A stretch of DNA of 64,000 nucleotides from NCBI RefSeq assembly GCF_001320245.1, contig NZ_BCBA01000013.1, positions 62,001 to 126,000 of the forward strand, given 5' to 3'. This DNA is from Pseudomonas sp. NBRC 111124 (lineage in GTDB: Bacteria > Pseudomonadota > Gammaproteobacteria > Pseudomonadales > Pseudomonadaceae). The position numbers and the translations under genes are program-made. Shown here one piece after another: positions 47,521-56,724 of this stretch; positions within the stretch are counted from its first letter, which is position 1; every line of letters starts with the position of its first letter. The notes beneath the pieces are model-generated. The model ran no database searches and was not told where the DNA came from. It was given only the letters and a program-made list of their open reading frames with translations.

Positions 47521-47625
47521 CTCATCGGCCTCTTCGCGGGACAAGCCCGCTCCTACAGGGATCCCACATCCCCTGAGGACTGCGCTGTTCCTGTAGGAGC
47601 GGGCTTACCCCGCGAAAAAGCCAAC
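47521..47625. repeat. REP pair inside the glyoxylate gene series
   Basis: CTTCGCGGGACAAGCCCGCTCCTACAGG and inverted CTGTAGGAGCGGGCTTACCCCGCGAA (from about 47592) lie between glxR and ttuD. As REP pairs can stall 3'-exonucleases or end transcripts, they may lower ttuD-pykF expression relative to gcl-hyi-glxR. Confidence 0.85.
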
Positions 47626-47752
47626 ACCGATGAACCTGCGACCACAGGTCCATAGGTGACACCGAGCAACACCCGCCCCTGGTTCGGCCTGCACGGAGGC
47701 AGTTCCAGGGGCGTTTTTGATTCTGCAGAACAACAATAAATGGGAGCCTGCC

Positions 47753-49027
47753 ATGTCGGTCGATCCGCAAAAACTTCTCCGCGACCTGTTCGACACAGCC
47801 ATCGCCGCCGCCCACCCGCGCCAAGTCCTCGAACCCTACCTGCCCGCCGACCGTAGCGGCCGGGTCATCGTCATCGGCGCCGGCAAGGCCGCAGCCGCCA
47901 TGGCCGAAGTGGTCGAAAAATGCTGGCAGGGCGAAGTCTCCGGGCTGGTCGTGACCCGTTACGGTCACGGTGCCAACTGCCAGAAGATCGAGGTGGTCGA
48001 AGCCGCCCACCCGGTCCCCGACGCCGCCGGCCTGGCCGTGGCCAAGCGCGTGCTGGAGCTGGTCAGCAACCTCAACGAAGACGACCGCGTCATCTTCCTG
48101 CTGTCCGGTGGTGGTTCCGCCCTGCTGGCACTGCCAGCCGAAGGCCTGACCCTGGCGGACAAGCAACAGATCAACAAGGCGCTGCTCAAATCCGGCGCCA
48201 CCATCGGCGAGATGAACTGCGTGCGCAAGCACCTCTCGGCGATCAAGGGCGGCCGCCTGGCCAAGGCCTGCTGGCCGGCCACCGTCTACACCTATGCGAT
48301 TTCCGACGTGCCAGGGGACCTTGCCACCGTCATCGCTTCCGGCCCGACCGTGGCCGACCCGAGCACCTCGGCCGATGCCCTGGCGATCCTCAAGCGCTAC
48401 AACATCGAAGCGCCGAAAGCCGTCATCGACTGGCTCAACAACCCCGCTTCGGAAACCGTCAAGGCCGATGACCCGGCCCTGGCCCGCAGCCACTTCCAGC
48501 TGATCGCCAAGCCCCAGCAGTCGCTCGAAGCCGCCGCGGTGAAAGCCCGCCAGGCTGGTTTCAGCCCGCTGATCCTCGGCGACCTGGAGGGCGAGTCGCG
48601 TGAAGTGGCCAAGGTGCACGCGGGCATCGCCCGGCAGATCGTGCTGCACGGCCAACCGCTGAAGGCGCCCTGCGTGATTCTCTCCGGCGGTGAAACCACG
48701 GTCACCGTGCGCGGCAATGGCCGTGGCGGACGCAACGCCGAATTCCTGCTCAGCCTCACCGAAAGCCTCAAGGGCCTGCCGGGCGTGTATGCCCTGGCCG
48801 GCGACACCGACGGCATCGATGGCTCGGAAGAGAACGCCGGCGCCTTCATGACCCCAAGCAGCTACGCCCGCGCCGAAGCCCTGGGCCTGTCGGCCAGCGA
48901 TGAGCTGGACAACAACAATGGCTATGGCTACTTCGCCGCGCTCGATGCGCTGATCGTCACCGAGCCGACCCGCACGAACGTCAACGACTTCCGCGCCATC
49001 CTGATCCTCGAGACTGCCCAATCATGA
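47753..49027 (+). CDS. ttuD: Glycerate 2-kinase, MOFRL family (TtuD)
   Basis: Starting at 47753 after GGGAG gives 424 residues; the frame opens 36 nt earlier. The MOFRL glycerate kinase signature is plain: RVIVIGAGKAAAAMAE, FLLSGGGSALLALP, MNCVRKHLSAIKGGRLA and the C-terminal LSGGETTVTVRGNGRGGRNAEF. Older annotations call TtuD a hydroxypyruvate reductase, but the fold argues for phosphorylation of glycerate to 2-phosphoglycerate. Its stop overlaps the pykF start (ATGA). Confidence 0.94.
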   Translation: MSVDPQKLLRDLFDTAIAAAHPRQVLEPYLPADRSGRVIVIGAGKAAAAMAEVVEKCWQGEVSGLVVTRYGHGANCQKIEVVEAAHPVPDAAGLAVAKRVLELVSNLNEDDRVIFLLSGGGSALLALPAEGLTLADKQQINKALLKSGATIGEMNCVRKHLSAIKGGRLAKACWPATVYTYAISDVPGDLATVIASGPTVADPSTSADALAILKRYNIEAPKAVIDWLNNPASETVKADDPALARSHFQLIAKPQQSLEAAAVKARQAGFSPLILGDLEGESREVAKVHAGIARQIVLHGQPLKAPCVILSGGETTVTVRGNGRGGRNAEFLLSLTESLKGLPGVYALAGDTDGIDGSEENAGAFMTPSSYARAEALGLSASDELDNNNGYGYFAALDALIVTEPTRTNVNDFRAILILETAQS

Positions 49028-50439
49028 CGCCTGATAAAAAAGTAAAGATCCTTGCCACCCTCGGCCCTGCGATCAAAGGCATCGACGACATCCGCCAGCT
49101 GGTCGAAGCCGGGGTGAACATCTTCCGCCTCAACTTCAGCCACGGCGAACACGCCGACCACGCCCTGCGCTACCAGTGGATCCGCGAAGTCGAGCAGCAG
49201 CTCAACTACCCACTGGGCATCCTCATGGACCTGCAAGGGCCGAAGCTGCGCGTCGGCCGCTTCGCTGAAGGCAAGGTCCAGTTGCAACGCGGCCAGGCCC
49301 TGCGCCTGGACCTGGACAAGACCCCGGGCGACAGCCGTCGGGTCAACCTGCCGCACCCGGAAATCATCGCCGCACTGGAGCCAGGCATGGACCTGCTGCT
49401 CGACGACGGCAAGCTGCGCCTGCGGGTCACCGCCAAGCACAGTGACGCCATCGACACCGAAGTGCTGAACGGCGGCGAGCTGTCCGACCGCAAGGGCGTC
49501 AACGTGCCGCAAGCGGTGCTCGACCTTTCCCCGCTGACCGAGAAAGACCGCCGCGACCTGGCCTTCGGCCTGGAACTGGGCGTGGACTGGGTTGCCCTGT
49601 CGTTCGTGCAGCGCCCGGAAGACATCGTCGAGGCGCGCCAGCTGATCGGTGACCGTGCCTACCTGATGGCCAAGATCGAGAAGCCTTCGGCGGTCGAACA
49701 ACTGCAAGCCATCGCAGAACTGGCGGATGCAATCATGGTGGCCCGCGGCGACCTGGGCGTGGAAGTGCCGGCCGAAAGCGTGCCGCAGATCCAGAAGCGC
49801 ATCATCGGCACCTGCCGCCACCTGGGCAAACCGGTGGTGGTGGCCACCCAGATGCTCGAATCCATGCGCTTCTCGCCAGCCCCGACCCGAGCCGAAGTCA
49901 CCGACGTAGCCAATGCCGTGGCCGAAGGCGCCGATGCGGTGATGCTGTCGGCTGAAACCGCGTCCGGTGATTACCCGCTGGAAGCCGTGCAGATGATGAG
50001 CAAGATCATCCGCCAGGTGGAGAACGGTCCGGACTACCAGGCCCAGCTCGACGTCGGCCGGCCGAAGGCCGAGGCCACCGTCTCGGACGCCATCAGCTGC
50101 GCGATCCGCCGTATCAGCGGCATCCTGCCGGTGGCGGTGCTGGTCAACTACAGCGAGTCGGGCGCTTCGACCCTGCGTGCTGCGCGCGAGCGGCCACGGG
50201 CGCCGATCCTCAACCTGACGCCGAACCTGGCCACGGCACGCCGCCTGAGCGTGGCCTGGGGGGTGCACTCGGTGGTAAACGACCGCCTGCGCCAGGTCGA
50301 CGAGGTGGTTTCCACCGCGCTGGAAATTGCCCAGGCGCAAGGCATGGCCAGCCGTGGCGACACGCTGCTGATCACCGCTGGTGTGCCTTTCGGCAAACCG
50401 GGTTCGACTAATACCTTGCGGATCGAGACCCTGGTCTGA
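49024..50439 (+). CDS. pykF: Pyruvate kinase
   Basis: The 471-residue enzyme shows KVKILATLGPAIKG, NIFRLNFSHGEH, the substrate/metal loop MVARGDLGVEVP and the VTDVANAVAEGADAVMLSAETASGDYPLEAV signature, with a C-terminal effector domain. It converts PEP and ADP to pyruvate and ATP. It overlaps ttuD by 4 nt, so glycerate entering as 2-phosphoglycerate is drained through a dedicated, co-expressed pyruvate kinase. Confidence 0.96.
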   Translation: MTPDKKVKILATLGPAIKGIDDIRQLVEAGVNIFRLNFSHGEHADHALRYQWIREVEQQLNYPLGILMDLQGPKLRVGRFAEGKVQLQRGQALRLDLDKTPGDSRRVNLPHPEIIAALEPGMDLLLDDGKLRLRVTAKHSDAIDTEVLNGGELSDRKGVNVPQAVLDLSPLTEKDRRDLAFGLELGVDWVALSFVQRPEDIVEARQLIGDRAYLMAKIEKPSAVEQLQAIAELADAIMVARGDLGVEVPAESVPQIQKRIIGTCRHLGKPVVVATQMLESMRFSPAPTRAEVTDVANAVAEGADAVMLSAETASGDYPLEAVQMMSKIIRQVENGPDYQAQLDVGRPKAEATVSDAISCAIRRISGILPVAVLVNYSESGASTLRAARERPRAPILNLTPNLATARRLSVAWGVHSVVNDRLRQVDEVVSTALEIAQAQGMASRGDTLLITAGVPFGKPGSTNTLRIETLV

Positions 50440-50447
50440 GATCGCCG

Positions 50448-50568
50448 GGGGCGCTTTGCGCCCCATCGCGGGGCAAGCCCGCTCCTACAGGCATCGCATT
50501 CCATGTCCTGGCGCGATTCCTGTAGGAGCGGGCTTGCCCCGCGAATGGAGGGCAAAGCCCTCCCCCTA
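50448..50568. repeat. REP pair, GGGCTTGCCCCGCG type, after pykF
   Basis: CGCGGGGCAAGCCCGCTCCTAC (to about 50488) and inverted GTAGGAGCGGGCTTGCCCCG (from about 50522), with an outer GGGCGCTTTGCGCCCC hairpin directly after pykF that may act as its terminator. Confidence 0.88.
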
Positions 50569-50636
50569 CACCAAAACTGCGGAAAACCGAGGCCCAAAGA
50601 GGCCCACCGCTCCCCCATCAACCTTGCTGACTGCCC

Positions 50637-51509
50637 ATGTACACCAAGAATTTCGTCAACCCGTGCCCCGACTGGGCCACGGCGCTGCTCAACGGCTTCA
50701 GCCAGGTGCTGCTGCTGCGCAACCCCCTGTGCGGCCTGTGCTGCCTGCTGGCCATCCTGCTGACCGCCCCCAATCTGGTCGGCGGCGCACTGCTCGGTGC
50801 CCTCGCCGGCCTGCTCACAGCCCAGCGCCGCGGCTACGACCGCGCCGACCGCCAGGCAGGGCTGTACTGCTACAACGGCGTGCTGATCGGCATTCTGATC
50901 AGCGCCGTACTGCCCTGGTCGGTCATCCTGCCGCCGCTGATCATCGCGGCCGGCGGCCTGTCGAGCATCATCACCCACCAATGGCGCAAGCGTGGCGGCA
51001 AGCTGCTGGTCGCCTATACCGCACCGTTCGTGCTGCTCGGCTGGGTTGCCCTGTTGTTCGCAAGCCCGGCGGCCAGCGGCTTTGTCGAGGCAGAACCCGC
51101 TTACGCCCTGGCACGTGGCGTGGGGCAGATCTTCCTCCTCGACCAGCCGCTGGCCGGGTTACTGATCATCATCGGGATGTTCATTGCCAACCCCTATGCG
51201 GCCATGTGGGCCGTGCTCGGTTCAGCCATTGGCGGTGGCGTGGCGCTGCTCGCTGACCAGGCGCAGGCCGCATGGTTGGGTTTGTTCGGCTTCAATGCCG
51301 CACTGGCAGCGCTGGCGTTCAGCCGCCAGGGTGAAAAGCCTTGGGTGACGTTGTTGGCCATTGCCCTAGCCCTGCTGCTGCAACCGGTGTTCAAGCTACT
51401 GCCGGTCGCGGGTCTTACCGCCCCCTTCGTCACCGCCTGCTGGCTGATGCACCTGGGCAGCCACCTGGCCCAGCACCGGCAGCTTGCACAGCTGAAACGC
51501 AGCCCCTAG
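50637..51509 (+). CDS. Urea transporter (UT family)
   Basis: This 290-residue membrane protein has the internal duplication of the UT family: an N-terminal half LLNGFSQVLLLRNPLCGLCCLLAILL with GLYCYNGVLIGILI, and a related C-terminal half ending WLGLFGFNAALAALAF. UT channels pass urea down its gradient. It follows the glyoxylate genes and fits the urea released by ureidoglycolate lyase. An ion channel gene follows 31 nt later in the same direction. Confidence 0.9.
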   Translation: MYTKNFVNPCPDWATALLNGFSQVLLLRNPLCGLCCLLAILLTAPNLVGGALLGALAGLLTAQRRGYDRADRQAGLYCYNGVLIGILISAVLPWSVILPPLIIAAGGLSSIITHQWRKRGGKLLVAYTAPFVLLGWVALLFASPAASGFVEAEPAYALARGVGQIFLLDQPLAGLLIIIGMFIANPYAAMWAVLGSAIGGGVALLADQAQAAWLGLFGFNAALAALAFSRQGEKPWVTLLAIALALLLQPVFKLLPVAGLTAPFVTACWLMHLGSHLAQHRQLAQLKRSP

Positions 51510-51540
51510 GCTCTGCCCATCGCACCTGTGGAATGAGCCA

Positions 51541-52365
51541 ATGAACAACCTTGCGAGCCTGCGCGAGCGGCTCTACGTCATCGTCTTCCAGACCGACACC
51601 GTGGCTGGAAGACGCTTCGACAAGATCCTCCTGCTGATTATCCTGGCCAGCCTGGTCACGGTGATCCTTGACAGCATCGACGATGTGCACAAAGGCTACG
51701 CTGGCCTGCTGGCCGCCATCGAGTGGGGCTTTACCGCGATCTTCCTGGCCGAGTACCTCACCCGCCTGTACTGCTCGCCCAAGCCCTTGCGCTATGCCTT
51801 CAGCTTCTACGGCCTGGTCGACCTGCTGGCGATCGTGCCGGGGATCATCGCCCTGTACTACAGCGACGCCCAGTACCTGCTGATCATCCGGGTGATCCGG
51901 ATGCTGCGGATCTTCCGCGTGCTCAAGCTCAGCCCCTACCTCAAGCAAGCGCACTACCTGCTCGAAGCGCTGCGCGGCAGCAAGCAGAAGATCATCGTGT
52001 TCCTGGTCACCGTTTCAACCCTGGTAACCGTGTTCGGCACGTTGATGTACGTGATCGAAGGGCCGGAGCATGGCTTTACCAGTATTCCCAAAGGCATCTA
52101 CTGGGCCATCGTTACCCTGACGACGGTGGGCTTTGGCGACATCGTGCCGAAGACGCCGCTGGGCCAGGTGCTGTCGTCGCTGGTAATGATTACCGGCTAT
52201 TCGATCATTGCCGTACCCACCGGGATCTTTACCGCCGAGCTGGCCAATGCCATGCGCGGGGAACAGTTGCAGCATGCCTGCCCGACCTGCAGCAAGAAAA
52301 CCCACGAACATGGCGCCGCATTTTGCTCGCGCTGCGGTAACGTGCTGTTTCCAAAAACCGAATAA
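51541..52365 (+). CDS. Voltage-gated K+ channel with C-terminal zinc ribbon
   Basis: The 274-residue protein has six membrane segments. S4 carries spaced arginines (IIRVIRMLRIFRVLKL), and the pore has the K+ filter TTVGFGD at residues 194-200. After S6, residues about 244-264 form CPTC...CSRCG, a likely zinc ribbon not found in ordinary Kv-type channels. A channel gated by voltage and possibly by metal or redox state is suggested; the physiological role is unknown. Confidence 0.88.
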   Translation: MNNLASLRERLYVIVFQTDTVAGRRFDKILLLIILASLVTVILDSIDDVHKGYAGLLAAIEWGFTAIFLAEYLTRLYCSPKPLRYAFSFYGLVDLLAIVPGIIALYYSDAQYLLIIRVIRMLRIFRVLKLSPYLKQAHYLLEALRGSKQKIIVFLVTVSTLVTVFGTLMYVIEGPEHGFTSIPKGIYWAIVTLTTVGFGDIVPKTPLGQVLSSLVMITGYSIIAVPTGIFTAELANAMRGEQLQHACPTCSKKTHEHGAAFCSRCGNVLFPKTE

Positions 52366-52416
52366 GTAAAGAGCCATTCGGTCTTTAATCGCTCAAGAAC
52401 CAAACGTTATAGTTAA

Positions 52417-52429
52417 TGGCAAATTGCCA
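52417..52429. promoter_or_regulatory. Operator-like palindrome before sbp
   Basis: TGGCAA-A-TTGCCA lies 30 bp upstream of the sbp start in an AT-rich promoter. sbp genes are usually CysB-controlled, but this palindrome is not a typical CysB site, so the factor is open. Confidence 0.35.
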
Positions 52430-52459
52430 AACATTTGAACACCATAACAAGGACGCAAC

Positions 52460-53461
52460 GTGAAAAGACTCTTCACCGCCTCGCTGCTCGCCGCCGGCCT
52501 GGCCCTCGGCAACCTGGCCCAGGCTGCCCCGACCCTGCTGAACGTTTCCTACGACGTGATGCGCGACTTCTACAAGGACTACAACCCGGCGTTCCAAAAG
52601 CATTGGGAAGCCGAGCACAACGAGAAGGTCAACGTGCAGATGTCCTTCGGCGGGTCGAGCAAGCAGGCGCGGGCGGTGATCGATGGCCTGCCGGCCGATG
52701 TCATCACCATGAACATGGCCACCGACATCAATGCCCTGGCCGACAACGGCAAACTGGTACCGGACAACTGGGTGACCCGCCTGCCGAACAACAGCGCACC
52801 GTTCACTTCGGCCACTGTGTTCATCGTGCGCAAGGGCAACCCAAAGGCACTGAAAGACTGGCCAGACCTGCTCAAGGACGGCGTGCAGGTGATCGTGCCC
52901 AACCCCAAGACTTCGGGTAACGGCCGCTACACCTACCTGTCAGCCTGGGGCTATGTGCTCAAGCAGGGCGGCGATGAAACCAAGGCCCGCGAATTCGTCG
53001 GCAAGCTCTTCAAGCAGGCGCCAGTGCTCGATACCGGTGGCCGTGCTGCCACCACCACTTTCATGACCAACCAGATCGGCGACGTGCTGGTGACCTTCGA
53101 GAACGAAGCCGAGATGATCGCCCGCGAGTTCGGCCGCGATCAGTTCGAAGTGGTCTATCCGAGCGTGTCGGCCGAGGCTGAACCACCGGTTAGCGTGGTC
53201 GACAAGGTGGTGGCCAAGAAAGGCACCCAGGCCGTGGCCGAGGAATACCTGAAGTACCTGTGGTCGCCAGCAGCCCAGGAAATCGCCGCGCAGAACTACC
53301 TACGCCCGCGTGATGCGACCGTTTTGGCCAAGTACACCGACCGCTTCCCGAAAGTCGACTTCCTGTCGGTGGAAAAGACCTTTGGTGACTGGCGTACCGT
53401 GCAGAAGACCCATTTCAATGATGGTGGGGTGTTTGACCAGATTTACACTGACAAGCAGTAA
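52460..53461 (+). CDS. sbp: Periplasmic sulfate-binding protein
   Basis: GTG start with AAGGA at 52449-52453; 333 residues. Signal peptide MKRLFTASLLAAGLALGNLAQA, then the Sbp/CysP fold: TLLNVSYDVMRDFYKDYNPAF, the anion-binding FGGSSKQARAVIDG, and NPKTSGNGRYTYL. It delivers sulfate to a CysTWA ABC permease, here encoded elsewhere. Confidence 0.95.
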   Translation: MKRLFTASLLAAGLALGNLAQAAPTLLNVSYDVMRDFYKDYNPAFQKHWEAEHNEKVNVQMSFGGSSKQARAVIDGLPADVITMNMATDINALADNGKLVPDNWVTRLPNNSAPFTSATVFIVRKGNPKALKDWPDLLKDGVQVIVPNPKTSGNGRYTYLSAWGYVLKQGGDETKAREFVGKLFKQAPVLDTGGRAATTTFMTNQIGDVLVTFENEAEMIAREFGRDQFEVVYPSVSAEAEPPVSVVDKVVAKKGTQAVAEEYLKYLWSPAAQEIAAQNYLRPRDATVLAKYTDRFPKVDFLSVEKTFGDWRTVQKTHFNDGGVFDQIYTDKQ

Positions 53462-53473
53462 TTGATGTAAGCA

Positions 53474-53530
53474 GGACCGGCCTCTCGCGGATAAATCCGC
53501 GCCTACAGCCGCGAAGAGGCCGGCTCAGGC
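53474..53530. repeat. Single REP-type palindrome after sbp
   Basis: GGCCTCTCGCGGATAAATCCGCGCCTACAG followed by CCGCGAAGAGGCCGG: one self-paired unit closing between CCGGCCTCTCGCGG and CCGCGAAGAGGCCGG; likely also the sbp transcript end. Confidence 0.7.
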
Positions 53531-53619
53531 AATACAAACAATCGAACTTTCCACACCCATCACCCCTCAGTTCCTTGAGTAACCCCTGCCCCGCTCGTCC
53601 CGGCCCAAGGAGTACTCCA

Positions 53620-55644
53620 GTGCTGCGCTTTCTCTCCACCCTGCTGCTCGGCTGCCTGCTGAGCGCCCACCTGCTGGCCGCAGAACCCGCCACCACCGAA
53701 GAACAACCTGCCGAACCGGAACCGGTACTGCAAGGTGGCCTGCTCGGCGCCCTCGCCGACGGCCTGGACAGCGCCGCCCAGGAACTCGACCTCGACGCCC
53801 ACCTGGTCGACGCCTGGCGCCTGCGCACCGACCGCGCCGCCCAGGAAGTGGAGCGCCTGGTCGATCGCCACTCGGCCAGCGATTCGTTGCAGCTGGCGGG
53901 CAATTTCATCCTGCTGACGCTGACCTGGGCCGCCAGCTTCGCCCTGTTCACCCGCCTCGGCCACTGGGTCGCCAAACGCCTGGCCAGCACCCCCTGGCTA
54001 AGCGCACGCAAACGCGCCAGCAGCCTGCTCGGCTACCTGCTGCCCTACACCCTGCCGGCCCTGGCCAGCTTGCCACTGACGCTGTACGTCAGCCGCTTCC
54101 TCGACCCGTCGATCGCCCGCGCCTTGGGCCTGAGCCTGGCCTACGCGACCAGCAGCGGCCTGTTCTCGACCTCGATCATCCTGTGCCTGATCACCCTGTT
54201 CGATGCCGGTCACAAGCGCGCGGCGGTGGCAGTGATCAAACGCCTGGCGCCGCGCCCCCTGTTCCTGATCGGTTTCCTCGCCGCGTGGAGCGATGCCCTG
54301 ACCAGCCCGCAGATCGCCCGCCAACTGGGCGGCAACATCACCGCCAGCGTCGCCGTGATCACCGGCCTTACCGCCACCTTCATCTTCGCCAGCCTGGTCA
54401 TCCGCCTGCGTCGCCCCGTCGCCCACCTGATACGCAACCGCGACTACAAGGACCGCGTGCAGCATCGCGCCGTGCAGGAAACACTGCGGATTTTCTCGAC
54501 TGTCTGGTACCTCCCCATTCTGCTGATGATCCTGGTGTCGGCGATCCACCTGCTCGGCGCTGGCGAAGAAAGCCAGAAGGCGCTGCAGAACGCCTTGCTG
54601 ACCACCGTGTTGCTGGTGTCGACCGTATTCCTCAGTACCTTGCTGCAACATCTGCTGGCGCCACATGGCGCCGACCCCGCGCAACGCGTGCGGCCCTATA
54701 AAGAGCTGCTGCGCAGCCTGGCCCATGCGCTGCTGCGCATTGCCATGGCAGTGGCCTTCATCGAACTGCTGGGGCGCATCTGGGGCTTCTCGGTCATCGA
54801 TTTCGCCATGAGCAACAGCCTGGGCCAGGCCATCAGCAATTCGCTGTCGAGCATCGGCCTGATCCTGCTGGTCACCTGGCTGCTCTGGGTGGTGCTCGAC
54901 ACCGCCATCCAGGAGGCACTCAAGCCCGCCGTCGGGCGCCGTGCCTCGCGCCAGCCGAGCACCCGGGTGCGCACCATCCTGCCGATGCTGCGCAATGCGG
55001 TGAAAGTCATCCTGATCGTGATCTGCACCATCACCACCATGGCCAACCTGGGCATCAACGTCGCGCCACTGCTGGCTGGTGCCGGGGTGATCGGCCTGGC
55101 CATCGGCTTTGGCTCGCAGCAACTGGTGCAGGATGTGATCACCGGGTTGTTCATCCTGATCGAGGACACCATCTCGATCGGCGACTGGGTGGTGCTCGAC
55201 TCCGGCCATGCCGGCACCGTCGAAAGCCTGACCATCCGCACCCTACGCCTGCGTGACGGCAAAGGCTTCGTGCACTCTGTGCCGTTCGGCCAGATCAAGG
55301 CGGTTACCAACCAGTCGCGGCAGTTCGCCTATGCGTTCTTTTCGGTGCAGTTCACCTATGACAGCGACGTCGACGAATCGCTGGGGCTGATTCATGAGGT
55401 GGGGCATTCGATCAGCGAAGACCCGCTGCTGCGCATCAACCTGCAGGGGCCGCTGCAGGTCTTCGGGGTCGATCGCATGGACCTCAACGGGTTCGTGCTG
55501 ACGGCGCAGTTCCGCACCATTTCCGGCGGGCAGTATGCGGTGAGCCGGGCGTTCAACGAGCGGCTGAAAAAGCGTGTGGATCAGACCGAGAATGTGAGTT
55601 TTGCCCAGGTGTATCCGCTGCCAGTGCGCAGTGTCTCAGCCTGA
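53620..55644 (+). CDS. MscS-family mechanosensitive channel
   Basis: GTG at 53620, with AAGGAG at 53607-53612, gives 674 residues beginning with a signal peptide (MLRFLSTLLLGCLLSAHLLA); the frame extends upstream to 53575 without a better site. A periplasmic stretch and about ten membrane helices lead to the MscS core: pore helix GAGVIGLAIGFGSQQLVQDVITGLFILIED, beta domain IGDWVVL. It is a large MscS-type channel (YbdG/MscM-like size) for osmotic down-shock. Confidence 0.9.
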   Translation: MLRFLSTLLLGCLLSAHLLAAEPATTEEQPAEPEPVLQGGLLGALADGLDSAAQELDLDAHLVDAWRLRTDRAAQEVERLVDRHSASDSLQLAGNFILLTLTWAASFALFTRLGHWVAKRLASTPWLSARKRASSLLGYLLPYTLPALASLPLTLYVSRFLDPSIARALGLSLAYATSSGLFSTSIILCLITLFDAGHKRAAVAVIKRLAPRPLFLIGFLAAWSDALTSPQIARQLGGNITASVAVITGLTATFIFASLVIRLRRPVAHLIRNRDYKDRVQHRAVQETLRIFSTVWYLPILLMILVSAIHLLGAGEESQKALQNALLTTVLLVSTVFLSTLLQHLLAPHGADPAQRVRPYKELLRSLAHALLRIAMAVAFIELLGRIWGFSVIDFAMSNSLGQAISNSLSSIGLILLVTWLLWVVLDTAIQEALKPAVGRRASRQPSTRVRTILPMLRNAVKVILIVICTITTMANLGINVAPLLAGAGVIGLAIGFGSQQLVQDVITGLFILIEDTISIGDWVVLDSGHAGTVESLTIRTLRLRDGKGFVHSVPFGQIKAVTNQSRQFAYAFFSVQFTYDSDVDESLGLIHEVGHSISEDPLLRINLQGPLQVFGVDRMDLNGFVLTAQFRTISGGQYAVSRAFNERLKKRVDQTENVSFAQVYPLPVRSVSA

Positions 55645-55649
55645 TTTCG

Positions 55650-55762
55650 CCTGTACCGGCCTCTTCGCGGGCACGCCCGCTCCCACAAGGACCGCGCAGT
55701 CTTCAGGCCTTGCGCCGTACCTGTGGGAGCGGGCGTGCCCGCGAAGAGGCCAGCACAGGCAA
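55650..55762. repeat. REP pair, GGGCGTGCCCGCGAAGAGG type
   Basis: CTCTTCGCGGGCACGCCCGCTCCCAC and the inverted GTGGGAGCGGGCGTGCCCGC (from about 55722) form a third REP sequence class, using GTGGGAGC rather than GTAGGAGC. The element lies between the convergent MscS-family and methyltransferase genes. Confidence 0.88.
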
Positions 55763-55764
55763 CA

Positions 55765-56691
55765 TCACACCTGGCGGAATACCAGAGCTTTGAGCCCCCC
55801 CGCCGGGTCCACATCCGGAAACTCCGGCGGGTTCTCCAGCCGCTCGATGAAGGCCAGCGATGGCGCCTGCTCGGCCATCCCCTCGATCAGAAACTCCGGC
55901 CCGATGCCCGGGTCGTTGACACAGGCCAGCACCGTCCCGCCCTCACGGAGCAACTCCGGCAGGCGCCGCAGGATCTTGGCGTAATCCTGGGTCAGTACGA
56001 AGCTGCCACGCTGGAAGGTCGGCGGGTCGATGATGATCAAGTCGTATGGCCCGTACTTGCGCACCTTGCCCCACGACTTGAACAGCTCATGGCCCAGGTA
56101 GGCGACCCGTGACGCATCATGCCTGTTCAGGCGATGGTTATCGCGCCCTCGGGACAAGGCCGACTTGGCCATGTCCAGGTTCACCACCTGCTCTGCACCA
56201 CCGGCAATCGCCGCCACCGAGAAGCCACAGGTATAGGCAAACAGGTTGAGCACGCGCTTGCCCGCTGACTGCTCACGTACCCAGCGCCGGCCATAACGCA
56301 TGTCGAGGAACAGGCCATTGTTCTGCCGCACGCCCAGGTCGAGCAGATAGGTCAGGCCATCCTCGACCACCTCGCGCTGCTGGCAGGGCTCGCCCAGCAG
56401 CCACTGGCCCGGGCTGTCGGGCAGGTAACGGTGCTGGATGAGGATCGCCTGGCCGGCCCATTGCGGGCGTTCGGCCAGGTTGCGCAGCATAGCTTCCAGT
56501 TCGGCCAGCTGGCCCTCAGGCGGCTCGCGGAACAGCGCCACCAACAGCACACCTTGCAACCAGTCCACCGTCACCTGTTCCAAGCCCTCCCAGCAACGGC
56601 CGCGGCCGTGGAACAGGCGGCGGGTTTCGGCGGGGGCAGTGTCAAGGGCAGCGAGCAGGTGCTGTTCAAGGGTGTGGATCGGCGAAGTCAT
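55765..56691 (-). CDS. Class I SAM-dependent methyltransferase, RlmI-like
   Basis: Starting at 56691 (MTSPIHTLEQHLLAALD) gives 308 residues. The methyltransferase core shows NNGLFLDMRYGRRWV, motif I VLNLFAYTCGFSVAAIAGG, the acidic VNLDMAKSAL and catalytic-type IIIDPPTFQRGSF, as in RlmI/RlmL C-terminal domains and the YccW family. It lacks an N-terminal PUA domain, so it is a shorter paralogue of RlmI. The target, probably rRNA, is not certain. Confidence 0.87.
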   Translation of the reverse strand: MTSPIHTLEQHLLAALDTAPAETRRLFHGRGRCWEGLEQVTVDWLQGVLLVALFREPPEGQLAELEAMLRNLAERPQWAGQAILIQHRYLPDSPGQWLLGEPCQQREVVEDGLTYLLDLGVRQNNGLFLDMRYGRRWVREQSAGKRVLNLFAYTCGFSVAAIAGGAEQVVNLDMAKSALSRGRDNHRLNRHDASRVAYLGHELFKSWGKVRKYGPYDLIIIDPPTFQRGSFVLTQDYAKILRRLPELLREGGTVLACVNDPGIGPEFLIEGMAEQAPSLAFIERLENPPEFPDVDPAGGLKALVFRQV

Positions 56692-56724
56692 GGCGGGTCG
56701 CAAGCAAGTGAAAAGGCCGCCATT

